Part shown: positions 1-11,078 of the stretch, piece by piece | Layout: each line of letters begins with the position of its first letter | How positions within the stretch are numbered: position 1 is the first letter of the stretch | Assembly (NCBI GenBank): GCA_003971905.1 | Contig: RSEE01000023.1 | Coordinates: forward strand, 620,001-684,000 | Direction of reading: 5' to 3' | Source: Moniliella sp. 'wahieum' | Lineage: Eukaryota > Basidiomycota > Moniliellomycetes > Moniliellales > Moniliellaceae | DNA length: 64,000 nucleotides | Notes under the pieces: model-generated | Databases searched by the model: none | What the model saw: only the letters and a program-made list of their open reading frames with translations | What the model was told of the DNA's origin: nothing | Position numbers and translations under genes: made by a program

Positions 1-1088
1 AATGTGGAGCTCGCCAGTGCCCGTTTGGCCGGAGCCAAACCAGGTCACGAAGATCTATCGGAAAAAAACTACGTCACCTTGCGGCGCTTCCAGTTTGTTG
101 AACTGCTGGATCGGCTCAAGGAAATTGCTCGCTACCTGCCCTACATTGCGCCTGGTGGGGTGCTTTCTGGATTGCCACCACCCTTTGGGACGGAGCCCCA
201 CCCGTCGATTATCGGCCAGGAGGCCGCGTCGGACCGCGAGATTGCGCTGGCCAAGCAGCTGAACGAGGAGCTGGACAACTTTGCTGCTCCAACAACGGCA
301 ATGGGCCAGGCCCGCAAGGCTCGGTTCAACATTGCGCTCAATGCACCCTCGGACCCGGACGTGGAGGTAGTACGCAACCAGCCCAACCCAGGCGCCATTC
401 TGCAGGCCCGTCGGCCCGAGGACCGGTTCGCCAAGATGTGGACCATGGACGTCTCGGGCCGTATCCACAGTTCGGGGGCACGCAGAAGCCAAGGCGTCTG
501 TGGGATCGTGCCATCGCGCACACGGAATGCGCCGGGGCAAAATGGCTTGGCGGTTGAGGATGGCAGCCGACCAGTGAGGGTGGGGGAAGCTGTTCTGAAG
601 GCCCACGGGGGGCAGCACAACAAAAAGTCGATTCGTTCAATCCCTTACCTCCTGAGCACATGCTTCGCACGGTGCCCCAGGGCGTGGGCTCGATCCTGGT
701 CAATGGTGAGCAATTGGGTCGGTACTTTAGTAACTACAAGGACACAGCCTATGTTCAGCGCGCGTTCAACGTCTTGGGTCTCGCAGGTGCTTTCATGTCT
801 ATGCTCTGGTTCCGGTTCCGGTGGCATGACCGGTCAGGCGGTGCGATTGCCCATGGTCTTGCTAAGGCCCTCGTTGGCGCTGCCCAGGTTGGTTGGATCA
901 CGTCCAAGTCTGCCCCCCGGAATTGCTACCACAGCAGACCAACAGGCCAAGGCCCAAGCTGAGTTGGCAGCGAAGATTCTGCTGTTCTGCGTAAGGATGG
1001 GGGTGCTGCGTCGCGACCCCGCATGCCCGAGCGGAAGAAGACGGGCAAGCCCGGTGCTCGTGCCTCCCATACCTGGGTCAAGCGTTGA
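1..1088 (+). CDS. Unrecognised protein, C-terminal part (cut by window edge)
   Basis: The reading frame is open from the window edge, so the true start lies outside. I do not recognise the family. The first 150 codons look like genuine coding sequence, with a predicted helix (FVELLDRLKEIARYLPYI) and then a charged stretch (DREIALAKQLNEELDNF). Near base 475 a one-base shift is needed to continue into PRRLWDRAIAHTECAGAKW. A further frame from about 660 carries SILVNGEQLGRYFSNYKD and one hydrophobic segment (NVLGLAGAFMSMLWF, about 765-810) that could be a membrane span. The product ends in a basic tail (KKTGKPGARASHTWVKR) with the stop at 1086-1088. An intron between about 550 and 650 is possible. 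The gene is convergent with the KH-domain gene that follows. Confidence 0.45.
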
Positions 1089-1428
1089 GGGTCACCAGGT
1101 GTCCATATGGAGAGAATTTACCATCCATAAGTCCCTGGTATGCTATGTAGTGGTGGAAAAGCGCGCCATCGGATCCATTTCATCAGTGTGACTGTACTCG
1201 GGTGGTACTCTTGCTTGCCCTCGTCCGGTCGCGGTTGTCGATTGTGGTACTCGACAAAGGACTTTTCCCAGGCATGTAGTCGTGCCAATACTTGTCGATC
1301 GTTTGCTCTTCCTCTGATATTTTTTCGCCGGTTCAGAGTGGGTTGGGGTGGGCTCAGCCTGAGAGGGTGGCGCAACGACTGATCCTCCCCCGCGACAGCA
1401 GCAGTGGCGGCGGAAGAAGGGCCGGGCA
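1089..1428. other. Spacer between convergent genes
   Basis: This stretch lies between two stop codons facing each other. It should contain both 3' untranslated regions. I see no further gene or repeat in it. Confidence 0.5.
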
Positions 1429-2203
1429 CTACAGCGGGGGAAGAGGAGCTCCACCAGCATGTCCATACCCTGCGTCGGCCGAGGGAGTACCGCCCTCATA
1501 GAAAGCCTTAGTCTTAGCATACTCTTCCCTTACCACTTCCATCAAATCCTCGGCCAACTCTTTGGCCTCTTGAACTCGGCCCGGATCAGGACCACAATGT
1601 GAATGTGCATCGGTTCATCTGCTTCCATGCCCGTGCTGTACTCGGTGTACCCTGACCCGCGCCCCTTGATCTGGACCCGGGTGCCAGTCTCTTCCTGGAT
1701 GTACTTGACAAACATGCCCCCAGGTCCGACGACCTTGGAACGGACATTGAACCAGCGCTTGTGCGACTCAATATCGATGGCAACCTTGGCCTCGGGGCGA
1801 CGTCCGGGGCGCGGAGCCTCCATCCGTTCAGGCACCTTGTTCATCAGCGTCCGCACGGCCTCCACCCCGCGTCGCACCTCTCCGGCGTCTTGGCTGTGAT
1901 CTCGAGACAGAGAGGGGGCTCGCCCCCCGGAGGCGCAGCGGAGCGGGACGGGTACCAAACGCCTTTGATTAGTACTGCGCCCGTGTCGCGGTGGATCTCG
2001 GCTTGCACTGGGCCCTTGGTCAGGGCGGCGCGGTTGACGGCATCGTTAATGTCCACCTTGGCGAGGAACTCGGCGCCGTGAGGCACAATCTCATCGCCCA
2101 TGTCGGGAGCATCTGCCGGGGGCGCTGTCAGCTCTGCACTCGTGCTCGGCAGCACACACTGCGAAGGGGCGCGCATACCTGTTCCCGAGGCCCACCGGCT
2201 CAT
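1429..2203 (-). CDS. KH-domain protein of the KHDC4/BLOM7 type
   Basis: This is an RNA-binding protein related to animal KHDC4 (BLOM7), a nuclear KH protein linked to pre-mRNA splicing. The diagnostic core is VRSKVVGPGGMFVKYIQEE followed by TGTRVQIKGRGSGY, where the GPGG loop contacts RNA. Upstream lies the first KH-like unit (KVDINDAVNRAALTKGPVQ), and downstream is the helix GPDPGRVQEAKELAEDLMEV. The chosen start gives MSRWASGTDAPDMGDE after removing a 66-bp intron at 2113-2178 with GTATG donor and GGCAG acceptor. Two one-base shifts (near 1870 and 1595) are needed to join the conserved pieces. The C-terminus is YGHAGGAPLPPL, stop at 1429. At about 230 residues it is much shorter than the animal protein and lacks its long tail. 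Confidence 0.8.
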
Positions 2204-2476
2204 GTTGGACAGCGAAGCGGTGGTATGATATAGGGAGCCCGTAGAAGAAGCGAACCCTGCCCAGGGCACCTCGACCGATGAGGGGTGCGTGACGCGTGCC
2301 TCCCGCTCGCTTTGCCGCCCAGGCCGGAAAAGTTTCTGCTGAGCTAAGCATTATTCCGCCGCCAACATTCTGGCCGGCTTCTCGCACCCGCCTGGGCGAC
2401 GGGGAGGCAGAAGGAGAGGACGTCGCTCCCTACGTTCATCCGTCCCCCTCCTCGCCCCCCCAACCCCCTGGCGACC

Positions 2477-2990
2477 ATGCGTGCCACCCCTCCGGCCCTG
2501 CTACTGATCCCCATCATCAAGGGATACCGCCGCATGTGCTGCGCACGGCCGCGCTGGTCAAGCCCCCTGTGCTCGGCCGCGCCTGCCCGCCTCGATCGCC
2601 GCGGCGTCCAAAGCGTTGCAGCAGTCCGAGACGCCTGCTCAGCTGGCCCAGCGGACCGACCTGAGCGCTGAGCAGAAGCAAGAACTTACCAGCGAGTACG
2701 AGAAGCACATGGCTCGCATCCACGCCACCCCGTGGCAAGACTTGCGGGACGCGCATGTCCACCCCTTGACGTCCTTGCTGTGCGGCGGGCGCAGGAAGAC
2801 GACTTCCCGCCCAACCTGCGGATTGAGCGGAGGGTCAAGGCCAAGTACCTTTCTTGGAAGGTACGTCTGCCTGTTTGATCTTTTCCCCGTATTGCGCAGG
2901 GAGACAGGCGGGGCTAGATGCTGACATGTTTGTGTGCAGGTCAACGAATCAACCAAGAGGGAAATCATCAAGCTGGTCAAAGAAAAGTGA
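2477..2990 (+). CDS. Small basic protein of unknown function
   Basis: A two-exon gene is supported by a clean intron at 2861-2939 (GTACGT donor, TGTGCAG acceptor). The splice joins RIERRVKAKYLSWK to VNESTKREIIKLVKEK, with the stop at 2988-2990. The middle is helical and charged (DLSAEQKQELTSEYEKHMA). One-base shifts near 2560-2600 and 2765 are needed for a single frame. The ATG at 2477 follows a good context and opens MRATPPALLLIPIIKGYRR, which could be a mitochondrial presequence. I do not recognise the family. Size (about 150 residues) and charge would suit a mitochondrial assembly factor or ribosome-associated protein, but that is a guess. It is divergent from the KH gene with about 270 bp between starts. 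Confidence 0.5.
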
Positions 2991-3677
2991 ACCACCCCAT
3001 GCGAATGCACCCTTACCCGCACACTCTATTGCGGCTTGGTGGAATGGAACGCGGGCGCCAGCGCAAGGTACTAGCTGTAGTGCGTGTCCCTCAACACGTC
3101 GTGTGGGGAGAGCCCGGGAGAGTTAGGGAGCCGGTCTTGAGTGGCATACGGCCGCGCTCGGTGCGGAGGGCCGACCATCTGATCATTGCCCCCTAGATAC
3201 CCTCGGACTTGTGCTCATGGATGTGTGGTTACAGATACGGTTATAAGAGCAGATGCGATCGAGGATAGAGCCCGCCGCTGTGATCATGGGCAGGCAGCTT
3301 GCTAGTAGGTACCGGACCATGGGCTGCCGCCGGCGCCTTGTGATTCAACTAGGTTTGTCTGGGTTTACCGGTTACCGGTTATGCCAAGCCGCGCGTAACG
3401 CGTAACCCAGAAGCACGGCCACCTGCTGACATCGTCTCGTCCCTCAAAGAGCAGTTTTTGGAATTGTGTTCGGGTGCAGCGCGCAGCAGGCGGGAGTTGA
3501 GACGCTGAGAAAAGCAATTAATAAATGAGCTGCTTTCGTAATAATCCCCTGCCAGTACGCCAGTCACCGTACCCCATTACGTCGTCAGCGAGCGAGACGC
3601 GTTGAGTGAGCCAACAACTTGCTTAAGAGGCCTAATTGTGGCGGCGTCACATTCTCCCTCCCACCACCACCATCACC
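2991..3677. other. Spacer
   Basis: No convincing gene is seen. A short repeat of GTTACCGGTTA type occurs near 3365-3380, and GCGCGTAACGCGTAACCC lies at 3393-3410. The right end should hold the promoter of the F-box gene. Confidence 0.4.
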
Positions 3678-4547
3678 ATGAGCGACCTGCGACAAGAAGT
3701 CTGACCGCTAGGCTGGAACGCACTTTTGCGTGACCGCAGCCCCGACGAGAGCGAACTCGTCGGTGTCCGCACTGCGCCTGGCACGCCCGCGCTCTCCCCG
3801 CGACACATCCCCCACCGGCTCCCCGCGCCCTCTCACCCCCGCCTCGAATCGCGCCACCGCACACGAGATGGCCTCGATCCTCTTCGCCGTTTTCCGCCTG
3901 AGGTGCGTTAAGCCCCCTCCCCCCCATCCACTTTCCACGCCCTCTCCCCTCGACTCTTCCCCGCGTTGGGTACGCCACTGACACGAACGCAGGTGGCTCA
4001 ACGGATCTTCCTCTCATTGCCTGTAGAGACGCTGGCCAATTGTTCGCTGGTGTGTCGACACTGGCCGTCAATCCGCCACGCTGAACTATGCCTGGTTCCG
4101 CCACTGGGAAGAGGAGGAGCGACTTCCTCCTCCTCCGGCCAAGGGGTATGGAGCGTACGTATCTCCCCTAAGTGGACTGCTACCCCCGCTGGGCCAGGGC
4201 GGGGCCAAGTGGAGCAAGCGCCAGAGCCGGACCGATTGGAAAAAGGCCTACATACGTTCCGTGCGCGAACGACTGTTTCCCAGGGAAAGCCTGGCGTCGT
4301 ATGGGATTCGAACTGGGGCATCCCGTGTCCAGACCGTCGAGAACAAGTCCCGGTCGGAGAGGATGGCTGATGCGGGCGTCCTCTCAGCCACCGCGTGGAG
4401 GCAGCAACAATGGGCCGCAGAGGCACGCGAAGAGCAGTGGAGCAAGGAGGACATGCGTGAGAGTTACAAGGTCGGAAACAAGGGTGGCAAGGTCAAGGCA
4501 AGTCCGCCAAGGGGGGCAACAAAACGTGGAACGAGTTTGCTCCATGA
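3678..4547 (+). CDS. F-box protein
   Basis: The protein carries an F-box, the motif that docks substrate adaptors onto Skp1 in SCF ubiquitin ligases. The signature is FPPEVAQRIFLSLPVETLANCS followed by LVCRHW, at about 3885-4055 once an intron at 3903-3992 is removed (GTGCGT donor, CGCAG acceptor). After the F-box the frame shifts by one base near 4065 into SATLNYAWFRHWEEEERL, then runs through WKKAYIRSVRERLFPRESL to about 4480. A last shift gives the C-terminus KSAKGGNKTWNEFAP and the stop at 4545-4547. No WD40 or leucine-rich repeats follow, so the substrate is unknown; the tail is conserved-looking and basic. The exact start is unsure because an in-frame stop follows the ATG at 3678 by 24 bases, probably another base error. 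Confidence 0.75.
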
Positions 4548-6172
4548 GATCATCCAGCTCGGCTCGGGACGTTCCACGTTTTAGGGCGATCTTGTCGTCT
4601 GCCATATCCTGCTACTTTTGTTGTCGACGTCTGTTCCATTCTTCTCGTGATACCTCTCTGGTGCCTCGTGGGCCCCTTGCGACTCGTTGGTTTAGCCTTC
4701 TAGTATCATATTGTTCAATCTGGTTCGCAGGCTTGGTTGGAGGTGCATAGTATGTCAAGATAGGTCGACCAAGGGGGTGGTTGTGCGGTGTGACTCATCA
4801 GAAACGGCTCGAGGTCAAGTTTCAAGCTTCAAGCTTCAAGGGTATAGTAGTTCTTGTGGGTCCAAAGGTCAACCCAGAGGTCAGAGCCTTGAAACGAGCG
4901 TGAAGCGTGTCATGGCATACTACCCCACAATCAAGTCCACTAACCCACCAGCTTTCAGGCCATTTGAAAGTATACCTAGCCCCATTCCAGCGTCCGGTAA
5001 CCGGCAGGTCCATATCCCCATCTTGTACTGTTGCTTCTCTCAAGTCATATTATATAGCCAGTTATGCCCGAACCTTGGTCCTTTTTATAACAGAAGACCA
5101 TCCGTCCCGCGCCTCAAGCTCTCTGACCAGCAGGTTCAGGTTTTGGTCTCCAGCTCCGCACGCTGTGCCGCAGCACGCAGCATGTGCAAGTGCGGCGTTA
5201 TGTCTCGCTGGAGCACATCATGTCTTGCACCCGCTCCCACAGGCCAAGTTTGGTGCGTTGCATGAGGCAGTGTGGGAGGCCATTCTCCAACTCGTGTGCT
5301 CCATCCCCGACACCCAGTCGCAACGAACCAGCTGTGGAGAGGAGAGGATGGGTCGGGCTCGGGCGGAAGGCGCAGCGCACTGACTACCACGTGATGGGGC
5401 CCGGAGCACTCGGAGGATCAGGAATGGAGGTAGACCACATGCTGCGCGATACGGAAACCAGGAGGCGCAGAGCGCGTACCGGAGGGTGGCGCATGAGAGC
5501 ACCGCGCGCCCTTGGAACGCGGGAGAAGAGCTGCTTCGGCTGCTTGAACAAGCACCAGAATGCGACAAGAACCAAGTGCCAGGGACGCACTCAGACCATT
5601 TTTGTCTGGTTTTGACGACGCGAGGATACTACGGCACCAAGACAGGGGGCAGTTGTTTGCGCATTGGAAGGATTTGGCTACTAAGTCTCATCGAAATGGT
5701 TCCTCGCTCGGGTGTCAACCACGTTCATCGTATCCACACGCGCTACCTAGGGTACGGGACCGGATGGTGTTGAGCCACCGGGTGGCTCGTGCTTTGGCCA
5801 ATGTCCTTTCAGTTCCTCCTCAGGCCTAGGAGTTCCGTTGTTTTCTCTCCTGTTTTTCCTTGTTCTCCGCAGCTTAGCCCCTGGTGGCAACTCGCTGCAT
5901 GACGTTCCTCAGTAGGCGTTGCTGGTTGGCTTAGACCACCACCACCACCATCAGTGCGATTGCATCACCTCGAGGACCATCCGGACTCCAGGTCTCATCA
6001 GATGGCGAGAACCAGAGGGTCCTGATATCCCAGTGGCGATCCCCCTGGTTCCTTAACCTTGGTGGCGCTTCCAAGTAACCCCCGCAAGATTAACGGTTCG
6101 GTTTAGAAGTAGCGTTTCCCCTGTCCCAGCCTTAAGCTCTGTCAATAATATGGACGCTCAGAAGAATCGAAT
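4548..6172. other. Gene-poor repeat-bearing spacer
   Basis: Reading frames here are short and look non-coding. The motif TTCAAGCTTCAAGCTTCAAG lies near 4820-4842. A run of CCACCACCACCACCATCA sits near 5938-5955. The stretch just before 6173 may be flanking or internal sequence of the LTR-like element that follows, but I see no recognisable Gag, protease, reverse transcriptase or integrase motif. Confidence 0.4.
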
Positions 6173-6302
6173 TGTCATGGGGGGAGTCCCGAGAGGTGGG
6201 ACCCCCCCCCCTGTAGTTTAGGGGTATAAACCCTTGGACAGATCAATCGGTGGCTCGTACGTTAGGTCCTGCTCCAGATCCTGATGGTTGAACCGAGGGT
6301 GA
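6173..6302 (-). mobile_element. LTR-like fossil segment (related to the one at 42541-43096)
   Basis: This segment starts with TGTCATGGGG and shares most of its bases, over about 125 bp, with the reverse complement of 42968-43096. Shared landmarks are GGTATAAACCCTTGGACAG, CAATCGGTG and ACGTTAGGTCCTGCT. It is a diverged second copy of one end of an LTR-retrotransposon terminal repeat. The other end cannot be placed, because similarity fades after about 6302. It is an old remnant with no coding capacity. The superfamily is not assignable from the LTR alone. Confidence 0.5.
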
Positions 6303-8822
6303 GAACTGGTATATCTTATACGAAGCCACTGAAGTACAAGCTTAAAATGCGACAGAGGAAACGTACTATTGGGGTTGGCTCAGACGAGTAATCGTCGGAG
6401 TGGTCACGCAACTACATTTCTCCTTGGTACACTCGCCAAAACAATACTGGTTTGCCTTGCCTGGTATGCCCTCTCGTTCTCTATCCTCCCCATTATCGCA
6501 TTATCGAGAAACGGACGTATATAGAAGCACCGAATGTAACATGGCCGATGCAAGCAAGCACATAATATCCTCTCTTGTTAACGGCCTCCTGCCTCACGAT
6601 TTTGTATAAGAGTCGCCTGCATGTACTTCAAGAGCGTCATGGATCGTGATCATGGCTCACATGCACATACCACACACTCCCGTGCCCTCCTAACCATTTC
6701 TGAACGGAACTTGGAGTGTAACTTGCAGCGTAGCACTACGTTGACCCCACCCGATTACACGAAGGCGTGTGCAGCAGAGCAACTTCTGTCATGCATGTGA
6801 TGATTACTATGTATCTTCCTGACATGGGCAAGTGATGGGATACAAAAGTTAGAAAAGAAAACAGAGTTTATATTGAAGCACGCAGTGGCCGTGGTGGGGG
6901 AGTGTAGCACAAAGGATATGAAGCTTGAAGAGGCGGACAAAAACCCTGGGGGGTGAAAAGAAAGTGGAAAGTCGATTATGGTGATAAACAGGGAATCGAA
7001 CCGTATCGACCCCTGGTCTTCCGCATTAGCCCAGGATGCGCTTTGGGCCACTGAGTACTGACTGCATTATTCAGTCTGCTAGATACGGGGGCCAGGCCGT
7101 CAGGAGAGGATGATATTGGCCTCCAACAAGGGGTGTAGCGCCGGGTACCGGTGCAAACCGATGGCGCCTCAGGCCTGAGTCAGGGCTACAACACGCCTCA
7201 ACCCGGCCTTTGGCGGAGCCGCCTGCGCGCCTGAGCGCCTCAAGCTCGCGCTTGAATCCAAGCCGTAAGGTGTAACATGTAAAAGGACATCAGATACATC
7301 GGACACTGGAAGACCGAGTTGGGATGTTCTCCCTGTTCTCCCTCGCAGCCCCGCGAGCGCAAGCCACACAGAGGCCACGTGCTCAGCCTAATGGAAGGAT
7401 CATCGATCATCGATCATTAATCATTGATCATCAGCCAATGCACTATGCAGCAGACTGAGTACTGACGACATAGCGATCGAATATCATGCATCATGCGTAA
7501 CATCCTACACATGGGCCAAGCTGGAAGGGTGTTCGGAAGCGGCGCTTTTTCCGAAGTATTCGACTGTAGCTTACTAGTTACTAGTTACTCCAGCTCGCAC
7601 AAGCTCGCACCCTTCAAGCTTCAAGCTTCACCCACGCCCTTGCGCATCTCAGGCCCCTGAGGGCCTGAGGCTGATGCTGACGGAGGCGGAGGGAAGCAAC
7701 AGTAGGTATGGATCGACGAGACTCGATAATCGATAGTACATCTCGATACTCGACTCATACCCAGGGCTGAGCAGCAGTGCGGAGAAGGTGATGTAAGACT
7801 TGATGCGTGGCGCATGATGCATGGTGGAAAGGAGTGCGAAGTCTATGATGTGCATTCGCCCTGCTCGTCACGCGTATGCCGCGTAACCCGCCCACCGCCG
7901 CTCAGCGCTCACGCGTCCCGCGCCGCCGCAGCAATCTCGCAGATGTTCGTGACTGGAACAATCGAATCTTCCAGCGGTGCATCGGGACGTCACGCGTCAC
8001 GCGTCACGCGTCAGGGCGGGCAGTGGCTGGCACAGACTGGCACAGGCTGGCGCGAGAGGCGCAGGGTGGCAGAGGCGGGCGCGAGGCGCACGGTGATAAT
8101 CGATCGAGCCCTCTTGCACCGGGGCACTGGCAACGCAACGAAGTGCGATCACATGCAGAGTCTCTCACATGTCTGGTTCGCACAATTCACCAGGTGCTTC
8201 TTTTAGCGCGTGTTGCTGAGCAGGATCTGCGGTTCAGCACCCGCACGCCGCCAGTTTAAGCCTCTTGGCGAACGCGAGTGCTCCCCAGTGCGACCCGGCC
8301 ACGCAGCGCCCGACTCACCTGCAGTCTTACGTCGCGCCGCGGGGGCAGTGGGGGAGAAACCGTTCTTCGGGCCAGCACCTGCGCAGTGTGCTGTGCAGAC
8401 AGCCCTCAAGCTAGCACAGCGTGGGGGCCAATAATTGCTGCGCGCTACGCGTTCTGTGTTGGGTGGCTAGGGGCGGGGGGCCGGTGGGGGCGGGCCCACC
8501 GGCGCAGCGGCAGTCCCTGACCGCTGCTGTGTTGGCACGCGCATGGCGCATGATGATGATGCATGATGTCGATCTGTACAGACAATTTGCGCCCGCTCTT
8601 GCGCCGCCCACACTTGCCTTGTGCTGTCCCAGGGCCACAGGGGCCTCAGGCTGAGGCCCCCCGTCCTCCACGTTTCAGCCTCCCCACCCGCCTCCGGCCC
8701 GCCTCGGCCCTCTTCAAGCTGGCCTGGCCTTCCGACATCTTCCATCCCTCCCCCCACCTCTCCCCCCCCCTCCTTCCCCCTCCCCCTTTCTCCAGCTCCG
8801 GGCCCACGTTCTCTACCAGGCC
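6303..8822. other. Gene-poor island upstream of chitin deacetylase
   Basis: I see no convincing gene. The stretch is packed with short repeated motifs: ATCATCGATCATCGATCATT near 7399, TTACTAGTTACTAGTTACTC near 7570, TTCAAGCTTCAAGCTTCA near 7613, palindromic CTGAGGCCTCAG-like words near 7170, 7660 and 8645, three tandem ACGCGT boxes at 7992-8011, and CATGATGATGATGCATGATG near 8549. The last few hundred bases are pyrimidine-rich (CCTCCCCCC and similar), as expected of a fungal promoter and 5' leader in front of the ATG at 8823. Confidence 0.45.
7989..8012. repeat. Tandem TCACGCG array with three ACGCGT boxes
   Basis: The 7-bp unit TCACGCG is repeated so that ACGCGT occurs at 7992, 7999 and 8006. 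In yeasts ACGCGT is the MluI cell-cycle box bound by MBF. Here it may be only a simple repeat. It lies about 810 bp before the chitin deacetylase start. Confidence 0.6.
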
Positions 8823-10303
8823 ATGCTCAACGTTGCTTCCCTCGCCCTGGTCGGCGGCCTCCTTGCTGGTCAGGCTGCCGCCCACCTTGGTCATGGTGTC
8901 CCGGGCCACCTCACCCCTCGCATGAAGGCGGAGGCGGCCAAGCGCGGCATGGAGCGTCGCCAGACCTCGTACAACGACCAGACGTGGCAGTCTGTTTCCT
9001 CTGCTGCGGCAGAGTGCGTGGGTTACAACTATGCTCCCACCTCTTCCTTCAGCTCTCACTTCCCCGAGATGTGGGAGATCGCCTCGATTGTGCCCTCGGA
9101 CACGGAGGCGCAGAACGTATGGAAGCAGATCCAGTCCTCGGGCGCTATCCCCAACATTGCACCCAAGGGTACCCCCACTTCCTCCGAGCAAGGCACTCAC
9201 TATGATGAGAATACCGACCCCGACTGCTGGTGGACTGCTACGCTTTGCACCAAGCCCAAGCACCCCAACCTGCCTGTCGACATCATCGACTGCCCTACCC
9301 CGTCCACCTGGGGTCTGACCTTTGACGACGGGCCCAACTGCACCCACAATGCTTTCTACGACTTCCTTAAATCCAAGAAGCAGACGGCCACCATGTTCTA
9401 CATTGGCTCCAACGTGCTCAACTGGCCCTGCAGGCCCAACGCGGTCTGACGGATGGCCATCAGCTCGCCGCTCACACCTGGTCTCACCGTTACACCACTG
9501 CCCTCAGCAACGAGCAGGTCTTCGCTGAGCTCTACTACACAGTCAAGGTTATCAAATGGACCACGGGTGTCACCGTGACCTCGTGGCGCCCGCCTTACGG
9601 TGATGTTGATGACCGTGTCCGCGCCATCGCCAACGCGCTTGGCCTCGACACCATCATCTGGACCGACGACACGGACGACTGGAACGTGGTCCCGTACGTG
9701 ACTTGCCCCCTTTGCCTCTTAGCCTCTGTGATTGCCTGGTACTGATTCCTTTTCTTAGTGGTGGCACGGCTCCTACCGCTTCGATCCAGGCGAACTACAA
9801 CAGCATCATTTCCAAGGGCAAGGATCCCGCCGCCACGGGTGGTGTCGTTGTTCTCACCCACGAGATCAACGCCCAGACGATGCACATGATGATGAACGAG
9901 TACCCCACCATTGCTTCGACTTTCAAGCACATTGTGCCCGTGCACGTGTGCCAGAACAAGACCCAGCCGTACCGTGAGGGCTCGTATGTGTACCCCAACT
10001 TTGAGCAGTACATTGCTGGCACCATTGCCCTCGGGTGTGCCCGACCCTACCGAAATCACCGCCTCTGCCGTCTCCTCGATCCAAGTCGGTGCCATCTCCT
10101 CGTCGGCCCAGGCTACGCTCAGCATCTCTTCCTCTGCAGCCCCTTCTTCGGCCGCTGGCTCTAGCGGCTCGTCTTCGGCCGTTGCCCAGGCGTCGCAAGC
10201 GTCGGCAAAGTCGGACAAGGCCAGCGGTGCCTCCGCTGGCGTGGCCGCTGCTGGCTCGGTGGCTCTGGCTGCCGTGGGCGGCGCGGTGGCCTTGTTCGTT
10301 TAA
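8823..10303 (+). CDS. Chitin deacetylase, secreted and GPI-anchored (CE4 family)
   Basis: The enzyme removes acetyl groups from chitin to give chitosan at the cell wall (EC 3.5.1.41). A signal peptide opens the product (LNVASLALVGGLLAGQAAA). The NodB-type domain shows all expected motifs in order: LTFDDGP (base and metal Asp), HTWSH (metal His pair), RPPYGD, DTDDW and LTHE. The C-terminus is Ser/Ala-rich and ends in a hydrophobic tail (AGSVALAAVGGAVALFV) typical of GPI attachment. An intron lies at 9694-9758 (GTACGT donor, CTTAG acceptor), joining VVP to GGTAPTAS. One-base shifts are needed near 9430 (before LTDGHQLAAHTWSH) and near 10030 (before SGVPDPTEITAS). The length of about 465 residues is normal for fungal Cda proteins. 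All catalytic residues are present. Confidence 0.93.
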
Positions 10304-11078
10304 GTCTAGTTACTATCTCTAGTTATTAGTCAAGGTCGGGGGGTCCCGAAGCGTCGATGTGTTCTTGTCGATCAGCTTGGGCACCCCTCTGCTGTCGCAT
10401 TCCAGTTCGTCTTTTGGTGCTTCCTAATCATTCTCCCCTTTGTTTCGTTTTGCTTGCGCACTGCACCCTTTTTATCCACTCGTGCCAGGTCGTACCTGTC
10501 TCCTGCTATCCATCATTTGTGTTCCCACATTCATCCCCCCACGTCGGTCGAGATTGAGATTGATCCAATGACCATGCTAGTTTTGTCTGCGATGCTATAC
10601 ATACCGGCAGTAGTATGCTTTAAAGCGCCTTTGACGTTCATCGATAGTAGTAGAGGGCAAAACCCGCCAACTGTTGTGCCAGCATTGTTGGCTTTGCCTT
10701 TTGGCTTTCAGTGTTTCTCTCTCTATCATAGCCTGTTGTTTCTCGCCAGTCCGACCGCTCTTTGACCCCGGCATCACCCCCTCCTTGCCCTTCCTCCCCT
10801 GAATAGCAAACATCAATAGAAATTGCGTCGCGTGGTCGTCGCGTGCTCCCGCCCAAAACGCGGGGATATATATCTGCCCCGTCCAATTGAACTCGAACGC
10901 TATGCACTCGAAAAAAAGAGGGGAGCCCGGCACATTCCTTCCGTGCCGCCGAGCAGCGCACCAACCAAAGCACCCTGGGGTCTGCCCCATCCGATCCAAC
11001 AGCCCGGTTCCCCCAAGTGGGTACCGAGGAGAAAATACACAAGCGGATCGTGGGCTTGATTGGTGTCCCCTCCCTGCC
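10304..11078. other. Spacer between convergent genes
   Basis: This stretch should hold the 3' untranslated regions of the chitin deacetylase and of the following minus-strand gene. Frames read through it but lack coding character. Nothing else is recognised. Confidence 0.4.

Noticed and set aside
4305-4330. GGGATTCGAACTGGG, which resembles a tRNA T-arm
   Set aside because: It lies in the coding sequence of the F-box gene (SYGIRTGAS), so it is coincidence.
6985-7062. tRNA-like sequence on the minus strand with a good B box (GGTTCGATTCC) and a loose A box
   Set aside because: The acceptor and anticodon arms do not pair in any register I tried. It could be a degenerate tRNA or SINE remnant but is not supportable.
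7980-8015. CRISPR-like short direct repeats
   Set aside because: The repeats are contiguous 7-bp units without spacers in a eukaryotic genome; no cas-like gene is present.
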